Of a stretch of DNA of 64,000 nt, positions 25,201 through 36,580 are shown one piece after another. The position numbers and the translations under genes were made by a program. This DNA comes from Melanocharis versteri (taxonomy: Eukaryota > Chordata > Aves > Passeriformes > Melanocharitidae), in assembly GCA_013397845.1 (NCBI GenBank), contig VZTG01007794.1, positions 186,001-250,000 on the forward strand, written 5' to 3'. Below the pieces are notes generated by a model. The model did not search any database, had not been told where the DNA came from, and saw only the letters and a program-made list of their open reading frames with translations. Within the stretch, counting starts at the first letter, position 1. Each line of letters starts with the position of its first letter.

Positions 25201-27906
25201 CCATGTTGCCAGTTAATCACTCCAGCCTCACGGGGTGAAGGGTGCTCTCTCATGAAGTATGCAGTGAATATAAAACGTTTTCCCATGCAGCTGAAGGAAC
25301 TTGAAGCCCTGTCCTCTTCCATCTTCTGCTTTTGACTTACCTTCCTTTGGAAATTTATCTCACTGGCATTACAAGAAAACACATTAGGCTCTTGGAATTG
25401 TGCTTGGAGTAAATGAAGGGCAACATAAGTTGTGTAGTTGCACCCTGTTGTTTTATATTTTACTTCAAGAAGGTTTTTTTGCAATTCAATTGTTGTTGAA
25501 GTCAACAAAGTACAAACATAGGGAGCAGAGTGGTTTTGATAGAGAGGGCACCTGCCAGTAGCCGCTTGAGGATTCTTTCTAATCTTAAATATGATTTAAT
25601 GCTCTGTGAAAAGAATTAAGAATCCCATTTTACACTGAAGCATGCTGTTAATGTGCATATAAAAACCTCAGCAATTTTATTGACAGTTATGAATTTACAG
25701 CTGCTGGTGGTGAATTTTTTTAAAAGACTGCTTCTCTTTCCCCAATTCTTTGCAGACCATTGTCATAGTTTTCTGTTAGCTCAGGCAGAACCTCATTTAG
25801 CAGAAATGCATAGGTCTTCAATTTCACTGTATATACATCAGGAAAAAAGAAAATCAATGTGAAGCCTGGACTTAGTCTGCTGATGCCAGAGATGACTATC
25901 TGTAGCATACAGAAAGAAACCCTCACTCAGATTAGTTTTTCTTTACCCTTTGGATGTTAAAAATGACAGAAAGAGGCTACAGCTGGTGAGAGTTCTTATG
26001 ACTATTATCCTCTGGTCAAACTTGGTGTTAACCCTGGAGACTGTCAGTGTGTATTCCAAATATTTCAAGTGCTTGGTATTAATTTAAATTTATTATTATC
26101 ATTTATGTTATATTAATTGATAGGAGGATGAGTATTAAGAAACAATTTGTGCGTTTGAAGTTTCATATTTGCATTGAATATCCATTGTGTATTTGTGTGC
26201 AGATGATTGCCACACACCCACGACTATATGTGTATGTATTTATATATATAAAAATATGCAGAGATGTTTCTTTGTGTCTGTGTCCATGTACCTGACCTTC
26301 TAGTCTATTTACATAGAGGAATGTGGATCTGAATGACTCTTCAAACTGAATATTCACAATTATATTTGTGAATAATAGCATCTAATCATCAAGAGTATAA
26401 AGGGGTGAAGGTATGTTTCATTTTCAAAACCAGAATTTGGAAAAAAACCAGCCAACACCCATCTTGCAGAGTCCAAACTTCACAGGAGGGGTCTCTGTGC
26501 GTGGAGCTTAAATTGACTGTCACTGAGAAGATTCCTTAAAAATTGTGTTCTTTAGACTTGCTAAAACCCCCTCAAGGAATAGATTTTCATGATTTTTTTT
26601 TTAAATTTGAAAGTTATCGTTCCGTTGGATTTAAAATAGACCTGTTTCCCCCTTTTTTATTACATTGCCCATGATATCTTTTACAGAAATGTCTTTGAAA
26701 TAATGTCTCAGATGTGCGTGTTGGCCAAGAATATATTTCTTGGAAATCCTGCTTGATGGTTAATGAGAATTTTTAGTAAAACATTAAGAAAAAAAATAGG
26801 AAACTTTTGAGAAAAGTGAAAGGTGGCAATTGTAGCAATTCTGCTTTTGAAACTGGAAAGGCTTCCTGAACTAATTTTTTTCTAGCCCTGCTGAAGCTGC
26901 TATTCTGGCCTGTGGAAAACGACATTGACTGGTCTTGGCATGATAGTATGGAGATATTCTTTATAACTCTACACCAAGAGGAAGCTGGAGCTTCCCAATT
27001 ATTTTTATCAACTGTTATATTTTTAACATTATTTCCAACAGTTCTATTTGATGGTCTGTTTGTGGGATCAGGGTCTGCAAATCTCATACGCTATTTCTTT
27101 CTGAATTATTTAATTTATAATTGTTAATTTTAATTCTGAAACATTACCAACATCTGCCAGTAGAGTCTGCAAAGTAGCTGAATTCAGTAATTAATTCCAA
27201 GGGAATGTTGAGCTATTTCTTGCCCAAACTCATTCTGTGGTTCCAGAGACATGAATTCAGTATATTTGAGCAGTAATTTTGCCTTAATTTCCAGATATGC
27301 ATAAATGTGCATAACTCAGCTTGGGAAACCAGCTCTGGCTTGGAGCTTGGGAGATGCTGGTTCTGGACTTTTTCCTGACAGCTGACCCTGATTCATTTAT
27401 CTGATCTCTTTGAAGTACTTTGGGATGCCTGGAAAATGTGTGTATATTGTTGTTTGCTTCCTATGTAAAATTATCCCCTGAGGATGCTGTAGTTTGACAT
27501 AGTGCTTTAGATTTTAACATGTTTGAGATATATTCCCCATTTTAACTTACTCCATTGCTCATGTTTCTTTTGGAAAAGGAGAAATTTGATTTTCGAAGTC
27601 ACCCAACTTTCAAACTTCTTTTAGAAAGGTTATTTTCTTCTTTTTTTTTTTAGTTATTCGGTCATTTCTCTAAGGACTCTTAGAGGTGCTAAGATATTTT
27701 TTCATTCTTTCAAAAATATAGGATCTGCATGAAATGAACCCCATGATAAGCCAGAGTATTACTTCATATTAATTATACAGTGTATGTATGGTGGAGAAAA
27801 GAAACGGAAAGACCTGTGGCATATGCTGTGCCAGGTATTTTTCTGCACTTAATAACCTATGGTCCTTTCCCAAAGATGACTATTAAACCTTATATAGGTG
27901 AGCTAG

Positions 27907-27945
27907 TTCTAAATTCTAAATTTTATCTAATTCTAATTCTAAAAT
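27907..27945. repeat. Imperfect (TTCTAA)n repeat
   Basis: Five TTCTAA-like units with small interruptions, a decayed hexanucleotide repeat. Confidence 0.7.
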
Positions 27946-30759
27946 TCATTCTGAAGATGAGCTACTCTTAATTTAAATATAGCAGTTTACATTTACATAG
28001 CAAATATTTTTCTTATTTTAATTAATTAATCAACCTTAGAATTGGAGGAGTTGCTATTTTTTTTTGTGAGCTAATTAGATATAATCTCACTTTCTCTCTC
28101 TCCATTGCCTTTAATCAGCTTTCTCTGGCCAGATAGCACTCTTAATTCAGTTCTTTCACTTCCAAACTGTAACTGTATTTACATATTGTAGGCATTTATA
28201 GTAATAGCTTGGTCTTGCTTGTTTGCATGAGCCTCAGCATTTCCCCATAACCCTCTAAATGGATTTTGATTCCTGTGGCAATCATAAGACCGTGGGGGAA
28301 ACTGCTGCAGTAATGGGAACAGCAGTTTTGTAATACTGTACATGAGAACAAAATGTATCACGGAATAGGCTGCTGCTGCTGGGGACTTGATCTGTTGATC
28401 TGGTGGAAAGACTTGTTTCATGCACATGTTTTCATTCTCTATTTCTGAGCTGACAGTTGGGCGTGACATCGATAGGATTCCTGTCTCACCTCTCTACCTG
28501 TTTGGTAGAAGCAATTCCATACCTGCAGGATGAGTTATACCTGCATCAGCTAGGACATGAATCAAGCCTTGGTCTAACCTGCTACCTCTAGACTCCTAGC
28601 AAATCTTCCATATCAACTTCAATGAACAAAAAAATGTATGTTTTGGAAAACAAATGCCTTAATGTGTTTCTGTCCCCTGCCCAAGCCACAGGGCCTCCCT
28701 GGGGTGCTGTGGAGATGAACCTCTCCATTTTCCTCTGTTCTGCTCTGACAACATTTTTTCCCAGAATATTTAAGTTTCTCTTCTTGAAGGGTCTCCATTG
28801 GCACAAGCACCAAGGAACCAGCACATGCTCTGTGATGCATCTGAACACAAGTGTTGGGGGCCTAGAAATTAGTGAGTGCTGTTCTGGATGTTTAAAGTGG
28901 TGTGAATCATGCTAACCCTGAGTAAAATTTCAAGTATTTAGATAGGCAAATGTTAAATGATTTTTGAATATTTTTCTTAAATAATTTTAGGTAGGCAGTA
29001 GCAATTTAATTTAAATTAACCGTTATGCTTCTATTATATAAAAATAATTCTAGCATGTGTTGCATGTGAAATCAGATGTTTATTCTGATCTCAATTTATT
29101 TGGGTTACATCATGCTAAGAGTTCAAAATGGAAAAGAAGTATTGAAAGTGGTTAAAAGATATGTATTTGTGTAAGACATACTCATGATCTGCTGAAGAGA
29201 CATTCTCTTTGCTGCTGTAAGATACTTTCTACTTTCACTAACTAAAGATCAGAGCAAACTATTTGCATCAAAGATTCTTATTTAAAACAGTTTATTGATG
29301 GCAACACACTTGCTGAATTTGCAAGCAAGCACCTTTATGGAGCAACAGCAGCATGAAGTGTGCCTGCCTGTTGTTGGAAAGCATCCAAGGACATCCTCAG
29401 CCTTTCAGCTTTCCTCTGTGGGGTGGGGTTTTTGTTGCTGTTGCTGCTTTTCTTCATTTCCCGTACTGCAGCAATTTCTAAATAAGTGCTGGTTGATTTC
29501 TCCGTTTGTTATTTTTCACTTCAAAGTTAGGATGCGTAGTGAGCCACTGAACAGATAGAGACTTTCTTTCCTGGACAACTTAAAGTAGGATCTCTTCCCT
29601 TTCCCTGGCAGTACTAGCTGCCAGCAGGCCTGGGTAGCCCTCTGGAAGAGCCCTGATAGCCCACATGAATGTGATGGCCAGGGTACCAAAGGCTGCATCT
29701 TTAAGCAATAACTTGCACTCATTTGCAAACGAGACCAGGTTGTTAATCAGAAATAGGCTGACAAGGCAGCAGTGATTCCTGCCTCCAGAGAAGTGCATGA
29801 GGAGTTGTGTGGGGAGGAAAGGGCAAGGCTGGGCCCCATCGGGGGTGGGGAGTGGGCACTAGCAGAGGAGAGCTGGTGGCCAGTGACTGAGCAGTGCGGG
29901 GTGAGCGCTCATTCCCTAGCCTTCTCCCAGCTCCGAGTCCGTGAGGATTTCAGGAAGTCATTATGCCTTAGGGTTACTCGGTGATGGGCTTTCTGCTGCT
30001 TTTCCCCAAGCTTCTCCCTTTCATCTTTACAAAGCCATTCAAAATTTGCCTGTAACTGGCACACAGGCTCTCTTTTAGAGATGAAGGATGCCATTTGTGT
30101 CTAGTTTGAATACAGACACATCATTACCTGGTTAGAGGTTTAAGGAAGAAGCTATCTTTTAAGAAAGAAACTTTGTCATTGATTAAAACATCTGAATTTC
30201 ACTGAAGAAAGTGGTTTTTAGTGACCTCTGTTTCCCAGATTTTGTATGCCCCCTTTTTGTATGCAACACTTTGGTGCAAATTCATCGGTTCATTCTAAGC
30301 AAGTACAGAGTGTGATGAGGATTATGGCATTATTTTGGGAGGTGATGCTGCCTGGATGATGATTTTCAGCACTCTTTCAAATCTCCCTCAGTTGTGCTTC
30401 ATGTCCAGTTTGCGATGCCAGTGAATGTATATTTTATAAAATCAAAATCTTTGTGCAGGGATAGAAACACTACTTAATTAAGCAAGAAATAAAAGAATTA
30501 ACATTGTGACTTAGGTCTCGTAAATGATCTCCAGATTAGGCAGATGCACACGTGGTCATGTTTAAGAACAGCATTTTGTAATAGTGTAAAGAAGCACTCG
30601 GATGTTGGGTTCTGTGAATACATATATCACATTGAACTATCTAGTAGAAATAAAGGAAAAAATCAACATTTACAATACCTGATCAATAAAATAGTAGCTT
30701 GAGAATGAATGGAGGGATAGTTCTTAACTCTGCTATTCTGGGGAATGATAAAAATGCCA

Positions 30760-31560
30760 TCTTGAAGGCCCTTCAAGGGATAATTAGGTCTAGTCCTCCA
30801 CTAATCCAAGGTTCTACTACTTAGAAGAGGACTGTTGAAATGAAGGACCATATCAGCCATTGCTTTGTCTGGATGAACCTTTCCAAGGACAGAATCTCTC
30901 AACCTGTTTGACAAGCTATTCCAGTGCTACTAGGGAAAATATTTTTCCAGCTGCCCAACTTCAATCTCTGAAACTGCTTTGTGTGGTTGTTTTCCTTGTT
31001 ATGCTGTCTGACAGTACCAAGAAGAGTTTGGTGGTGGTGTCCAAAGAGCTGCCCTTCAAATAGTTGTAAGCATATATTAAATAACTCTGTGGTTTCTTCT
31101 TCACCAAAATTATCAGGCCCAGCTCCTTCAGCCTCTCTACATAGGGTACATGTGTTAGGCACCTTTGTTGGAGCTTTTCCATTTTCTCTGCATCCCTCTA
31201 GAACTGAGGGTCTCCCTGGGCTGCCTCAGCACTAGCTTCCCTTATCCTACTGCCATGCTCCTCCAGATGCAGTTCCGCATGCAATTTGTTCTGTTCACAG
31301 TGAGGGCTCGCTGCTGCAGCGTGGTGTCCACTGTAACATTACTGGCATGTTCTTAAGGGCTGCTGCTGGGTGAGGTTTCAGTCAGTGCATGGGGTTATTC
31401 AACTCCGGTTGCAGAATCCTGTTTTTCCCTGTTGAAGGTCATGACATTTCTGTTGGTTAAACCCCAAATTTATTGAAGTCTTCTAGACTGAGGCTCTGAC
31501 ACTTATCCTGTCAGCCACTCTGTCTAGCTCAGAGTTGTCTGAAAGTTTGCTGAGTCTGTT
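30760..31560 (-). mobile_element. Old CR1 LINE relic
   Basis: This is an old CR1 copy on the minus strand, more diverged than the one at 34432. The best-preserved part is 30860-31160. Its minus-strand translation holds VERLKELGL followed about 20 residues later by YAYNYLKG, matching the conserved C-terminal end of CR1 ORF2. The nucleotide order of the CR1 3' region (GGACAGAATCTCTCAACCTG, then AGAGTTTGG, then GCCCAGCTCCTTCAGCCTCT) is kept. Frames are broken by indels. Limits at both ends are approximate, and similarity past 31300 is weak. Confidence 0.75.
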
Positions 31561-32200
31561 AACTTCCTATTTGAGTAGAGGTCAGGCTACAAAAGCCTAC
31601 TGATAGAGTCCATCCTGTTATTTTTATTTTGATAGCCTCCTAAGATACTTAGAAATGCTTTAAAGAAAAAACTCTCCATGATGTGTAACATTATACTCCT
31701 ACTCTTCTAAAGAGAAGGAGAGACTCAATAGTAAAGCTGAAGTTGATATTTTATTCTTATGCAGAGGTGATGTAGATATATTTAGGTTGATGTAACATCT
31801 TGAATTTTGTAACATCTTTTTTTTCTTCTGAGTACACATTTTCTATTCTCTTTATTTCACTGACTGACATGAACACTCTACTGTCTATAGTTTTAGATAC
31901 AATTTATTGCGCTTTTGAACAAGAAGTGTTTGGTTTGTGACAAAGCAGTGTCATGTGTGTTAAGAAAGTATTTTCAGGTTAGACTCTGAGTCTCTTCTTT
32001 GTGGAGAAATCGTCATAATTGGTCTTCCAAAATCTTTATTAGATGCCTTAAATATTTTCCACATATTTGTGAAACTTTCTATTACTTCAGGTACTATTTG
32101 ACAATTATAGTGTGACTGAGGGACACTGGCTGAATTTCTGAAATGATAAAAATGTGGTCTAGTAGGATTTGGTACTGGGAAAAAGGAATGCATCCTCAAA

Positions 32201-32226
32201 TTTTTTTTTTTTTTTTAATTTTTTTT
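32201..32226. repeat. Poly-T tract
   Basis: T16 followed by AA and eight more T. A simple low-complexity run. Confidence 0.9.
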
Positions 32227-32889
32227 GAATACTGTGTCTCTTGAATGCTAGCCCCAAGCCAGACTCTTTATATTTGCAAATTTTAATTTAAGTCAGGGAA
32301 GAAAAATCTGGCAAAACATGAAAAGTTACTTTAATCTAATGTATTTGTTGTTTTGGTGTGCTTTTTTGTTGTTTAACTCTCATTATTTGAACCCATTAAC
32401 TAAATGACCAAGTGGCTCCAGCTCTCAGTTTATGAGCTAGATGATGGATGCTGCAATTATTCTGAAATAAAGTGTTATTTTTTATAAGTTAAGAACTGGT
32501 GCTTTGTAAGTGAAAAAATGGTTGCTGAACATTAGGAGCATGTTAACAGAACCAGGGGGAAGAGGAAGATCTACAGAAATTCAGAGGACTTTTGAGGCTT
32601 TCTGGAAGACCTTATGGAATGGAGCCCATTGACAGTCCCATGTTCACTCCCCCTAGTGATCACTGGGTCCACTTGGACATTTAAGGCAGCTTTTAGTCTT
32701 GTGGGAAAGCCATGATTTGACTCAGGTTATTATCTCAGTCCAGTAAACTTAGCTGAAGAAAAGCTTCTATACAGGGATGGATGTTGTGGTGTGAGTCTAC
32801 TTTTATTTCCTTTAAAGTCCATGGTCTTCCTTTAACCTCATCAGAGGAATGAACAAATCTGGTTCACTTCCCCCTTAAATTTCTCTAGA

Positions 32890-32913
32890 TTTCTTCATGT
32901 GTTTCTTCATGTG
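32890..32913. repeat. 12-bp tandem duplication
   Basis: TTTCTTCATGTG is repeated twice without a gap. Confidence 0.9.
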
Positions 32914-34772
32914 TTAAACGTGTGAATGAACATGATGCTGGTTTAAGCAAGGAAAGCATTTTTAAAAGACTCTCCAAGAAACACAGCGTACTGCGTAAGC
33001 ACTTGTTTGCTGCCATTAGATCAAGATACAATAATGGAGACCGTGTATAAGGCTCTAGAATACTGTTAAAGAACGTGAAGAAAATTTCAACCCAGTTTCC
33101 CTCACAAAAGTACAAATTCATGACTAGTCCTACAGGACCATGTTAGAAATTGAATTGTAATTTATACCTACATAATTTGAATAGTCAGTGTGGTTGCCAT
33201 CCAGTACTTTATTAATTTTGTTTGCATGTTTTTTTGAAGAAAAGCCCAATGTGGCAATTTTATTATGGTGGACAACTGCAAGTTGAATGAGATGGCAGGA
33301 ATTATCCTTCAGAGAATCTGCTTTCGTAGTACATGGCAAACTTGTGAAACCCAAAGGACATACTGTGCTTTGCCTGGCTCCTGAAATCAACAGAATTGTG
33401 TTAGTTTAGACTGTAGATTTTGTGGGGTTTTTTTACAGAAGATGTAACCTCAAACCTTGCTTTTGAGAAGGAAATAGAATGGAGCATTATTTGTTCGAGA
33501 AAGCAGCATTCAGTTTAAACAGTTTCTTGCAGTGAAACCTTTGCCTGCAGCTCCTTAGAGCTACATAAATCCATTGGGGAAAACAAGTGGCAAGTGGGCT
33601 CTGATGATAATGGGTTCTTGACGGCAAAACTTCAGATGGAGAGAAGGGGAGAAAGCAGGAGGGGCAGTACTAACAGGAAGATATTTGCTCTGTTAACCTT
33701 TGCACGGGCAAGAGAGAGACTCAGCCCTCCTTCACCTGAAAGTTTGTGGTCACAGCTACTGCCTTGAGTGCCAGGGTGAAAATACAGGTGGCTTCCCTTG
33801 GCATGTGCAGGCAGCTGAAGGGTACTCCTGGCAGTGATGAGAGCACATAGGCTGCTGCCTGCTTGCTGGCAGGTCATGGTGGGCTGTTTTCATACTCACA
33901 GCCTTGTGACACTGCTGTCAGTGTCACAGCAGTTTCTTTTTATTTTAGGCTGCTGAAAGGGCTTACTTTGTGGGTTTGCTGGTTAGATTGTTATCCTGTC
34001 AAGGAAACCATATACAGTTATGTCACGTTAATACTTGGTTTGGTAATTTCTGTTTTGCTTTATACACTTCTAATTCAACACAGGAATATTGCATTCAGCT
34101 AAAAGTTTGTTGATTCCCTATGAGCCAAAAAATGCAAAACAAACTCGCTTCTTTTGAATATTGCTCTCTTGTGTTTCAAATACCAGTATTTGCAATCATT
34201 AACTACTTATGGAAGCCTCTGAAAATAGATGCATATAATGGAAGTCATGTTTTTTAAGTAAAAAGTAGATCTGTGATCTCTGTTACAGACTCTCCACAAA
34301 ATACCAGGGACTAGTTTGGCTTTAAATTGGTCTAAGTGGGGCAAGACCTTGGCCTTAAAAAGAGACCAACTTGATACTTCATTGAAAATATTGAGATACC
34401 TTAGAGTGAACCATTTATTTTGCATAAATCACACAGAATCACAGAATATGTCAAGTTGGAAGGAACACACAAGGATCATCAAATTCAACTCCTGGCCCTG
34501 CACAGGATCACACCAAGTGCCTGAGAGCATTGTCCAAATGCTTCTTGAACTCCGTCAGGCTGGTGCTGTGACCACTTCCCTGGGGAGCCTGCTCCAGTGC
34601 CAAACCACCCTCTGGGTGAAGAACCTTTTTCTGATACCCAACCTAAACCTCCCCTGACTCAACTTCAGGCCATTATCTCAGATCCTATCACTGGTCACCA
34701 GAGAGAAGAGATCAGTGTCTGCCCCTCCTCTTCCCCTCACAAGGAAGTTGTGGACTGTGATGAGGTTTCCCC

Positions 34773-35120
34773 TCAGTCTCCTTTTCTCCAGGCTGAACAG
34801 ACCCAGTGACCTTGGCTGCTCCTTATATGCCTTCTAGGCCCTTTGCCATCTTTGTAGCCTTTCTTTGGGATGCTCTCTGATAGCTTAATATCTTTCATCA
34901 AATTCCCCAGTCTATACGTACATCCAGAACTTCCCCATTCCAGGTGCAGAATCTGGTACTTTCCCTTGTTGAACTTCATAGTTGGTGATTGCCCAGGCCT
35001 CTGATTTGTCAAGGTCTTTCTGCAGGGCCTCCCTGCCTTTGAGGGAGTCAACAGCTCCTCCGAGTTTTGTACCATCTGTGAACTTGCTCTGTATCCCTTC
35101 CAGTCCTGCATCCGAGTCAT
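34773..35120 (-). pseudogene. CR1 ORF2 C-terminal fragment (115 codons)
   Basis: This is the second open block of the same CR1 copy, separated from the RT block by a frame change. The motif FNKGKYQILHL followed by YRLGN corresponds to the conserved region after the RT catalytic core of CR1 ORF2. Part of the neighbouring coding sequence continues in another frame, which shows accumulated indels. It is non-functional. Confidence 0.75.
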
Positions 35121-35163
35121 TTATGAAGATAAATGCTGATGAGCACAGGGTCTAAGATGGACA

Positions 35164-35718
35164 CTAGTACCAGGTCCCCAGTCTGATATCAGCCCATTCC
35201 CTGTAACCCTTTGTGCCTGACCCGTGAGCCAGTTGCTCACCCATGCCAATGATGTGTTTATCCAGATGAATACTGGGCATTTTGTTCAGAAGGATACTAT
35301 GAAAGACAGTATCCAAAGCTTTACTGAGATCCAAAAAGATTACATCAACTGGCTTCACTTGATCAGCTAGGTGGATTACCTTATCATAAAAAGAAATCAG
35401 GTTTGGTAAGCAGGACTTTCCACTCATGAAGCGGTGCTGGCTGTAAACGATCACTGTGTTGTCTTTCAGGTGTTTTTCAATACCTCCCAGAATAATCTTC
35501 TCCATAACTTTACCAGGCACTTTTTGAAGTGAGACTGACAGATCTGTAATTTCCAGGGTCCTCCTTCTTGCCCTTTTTGAAAATTGGGACATTGGCCAGC
35601 TTCCAGTCAGCTGGACCACTCCGGATTCCCAAGACCATTCAAAAATCATCGAGAGAGGTTTTGCAGTGCGAACAACTAGCTCTTTGAGGATTCTTGGATG
35701 AATCCCATCAGGCTGCAT
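35164..35718 (-). pseudogene. CR1 reverse transcriptase fragment (184 codons)
   Basis: This is the longest uninterrupted part of the CR1 RT in this copy. It starts at an internal Met near QPDGIHPRILKEL and runs through the fingers region (VSLQKVPGKVMEK) and the QHRFMSGKSCLPNLISFYD segment to motif A (FLDLSKALDTVFHSILL). It ends before the catalytic motif with paired aspartates (motif C), so it could not be active. The start codon is not a true initiator; the family's ORF2 is several times longer. It is a decayed fragment with no host function implied. Confidence 0.88.
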
Positions 35719-36057
35719 AGATTTGTAGGGATCCAGCTGGAGCAGCAGATAATTTGTCTGCTGGTGAACTTGGTCAATGGCAATAGCCCTAGAGCCATCT
35801 TGACCTCATGTAAACAAGTCCTTCTGAAATTAAAAAATAAATCTTTCTCTCCTTCTTCTACCAGAATAACTTTGACCTCATTAATATTTTTATTTTGGCA
35901 ATCCAAGCGTGGTGGAGTTGTAACCCAACTTGGAGGTCTTAGCTGCTGGACCTCAGAGGGAAATCCCTGATCCTTTGAGCCTTCTAGATTTGCTGGAAAA
36001 ACTCCTTCTGGGTAAATGTCTGTGTCATAGGGATTACAGAACAACTGTCGCTGAGCT

Positions 36058-36342
36058 TCACTGTGGATTCTGCCAGCATCCCTGCAGCAGGACACCATGG
36101 TGATCTTTGTCACAGCTGCAGGGATTCTTGTCACAGCCACAATAGTGATCCTTGTCACATGCAGCACTTTTGTCACAGTGCTGTGAAATAATCGCAGCAG
36201 CTGCAGCCTCAGCCAGCTCCATCAAGGCCAAGCCTGCCTGTGGACAGGGAGCACAAGCTCTGCCTTCTGCTGGTAACTCAGATGTAGTATGAGGTCTAAA
36301 GTCATCACCTGCTACATCAGTGTGTTGGTTTGGACATAACAC
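36058..36342 (-). other. Unassigned 94-codon ORF with four Cys-Asp-Lys repeats
   Basis: The ORF lies upstream of, and on the same strand as, the CR1 RT relic. Its translation contains CDK four times (CDKS, CDKD, CDKN, CDKD) at spacings of six to eight codons, produced by four copies of TTGTCACA on the + strand (starting 36107, 36128, 36152 and 36170). All three spacings (21, 24 and 18 bases) are multiples of three. An alanine run (LAEAAAAAII) precedes the repeats. I do not recognise a family. It may be a short degenerate minisatellite read by chance, or part of a 5' extension of the neighbouring element. It is unlikely to be a host gene. Confidence 0.3.
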
Positions 36343-36580
36343 TGGGTACCGAGACCCAGATCAACCCCTTTGGTGGGAGAGATGAAGCCGGGAGAGAGAG
36401 TTGCTCTGCCTCCGTGGGCACTGTGAGTCTGACCTGCGAGGAAAGTTTTATTGACCTAGAGATTCAAAACTTGTTACTAAGGGGCATGATAGCAGTGTAA
36501 TGGATTTGACACATGGAAACAATTCGTCCTGCTGCTTTGTTCCCTCATGTATATACACTACTGTTCAATCCAAAGTTTGC
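36321..36580. mobile_element. Possible degraded LTR fragment
   Basis: The segment opens with TGTGTTGGTTT, the kind of terminus seen in many avian endogenous-retrovirus LTRs. It also contains a TTTTATTGACCTAGAG stretch reminiscent of LTR polyadenylation regions. I cannot find a matching CA end or a target-site duplication, and the orientation is unclear. The right limit is arbitrary. A repeat-library search would decide it. Confidence 0.25.

Larger units (their letters stand above)
21187..30759. other. No gene recognised; unique DNA
   Basis: Contains the ATACTA and T41 repeats listed separately. The 200 bases after T41 (22240-22440) are rich in TAAT and TTTAAA cores and resemble a conserved non-coding element in composition. 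Short GC-richer patches at 22980-23100, 24480-24720 and 29560-29960 carry overlapping ORFs with no recognisable product. Confidence 0.65.
31561..34431. other. No gene recognised; unique DNA between two CR1 copies
   Basis: AT-rich, with a T16 tract at 32201 and a 12-bp duplication at 32890. ORFs are short on both strands and unrecognised. Confidence 0.65.
34432..35800 (-). mobile_element. CR1 LINE, 5'-truncated, broken reverse transcriptase
   Basis: A non-LTR retrotransposon lies on the minus strand. Its 3' end is marked by two CACAGAAT octamers (34432-34447), the reverse complement of the CR1 tail. Reading leftward from about 35720 on the minus strand, the translation carries CR1 reverse-transcriptase landmarks: QPDGIHPRILKEL, then VPGKVMEKIIL, then DVIFLDLSKALDTV, which is the RT motif-A region with its aspartates. 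A second block (34773-35120) reads like the CR1 C-terminal part, including FNKGKYQILHL. Stops and frame changes near 35120-35160 and 34770 separate the blocks, so no full RT is encoded and the copy is dead. The bases from 34450 to 34800 match the usual CR1 3' coding end and UTR. The right boundary is uncertain: clear CR1 similarity fades around 35800, although an open frame continues to 36176. Confidence 0.93.

Noticed and set aside
25161..25508. 115-codon minus-strand ORF with an internal donor-like AAG|GTAAGT
   Set aside because: The donor-like site has no convincing acceptor upstream and the translation resembles nothing known to me.
26200..26260. TA/TG-rich stretch as a microsatellite
   Set aside because: Too interrupted and short to call a defined tandem repeat.
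29516..29798. Overlapping minus-strand ORFs with a hydrophobic stretch
   Set aside because: The possible membrane-like segment is isolated. No homology is recognised and there are no exon signals.
32086..32096. Second possible recursive splice site (TTACTTCAG|GTACTA)
   Set aside because: The acceptor tract is reasonable, but GTACTA is a poor donor and no downstream RS-exon donor is evident.
32646..32659. CTCF-like motif on the minus strand (TCACTAGGGGGAGT)
   Set aside because: Only about 11 of 14 core positions match and there is no supporting context.
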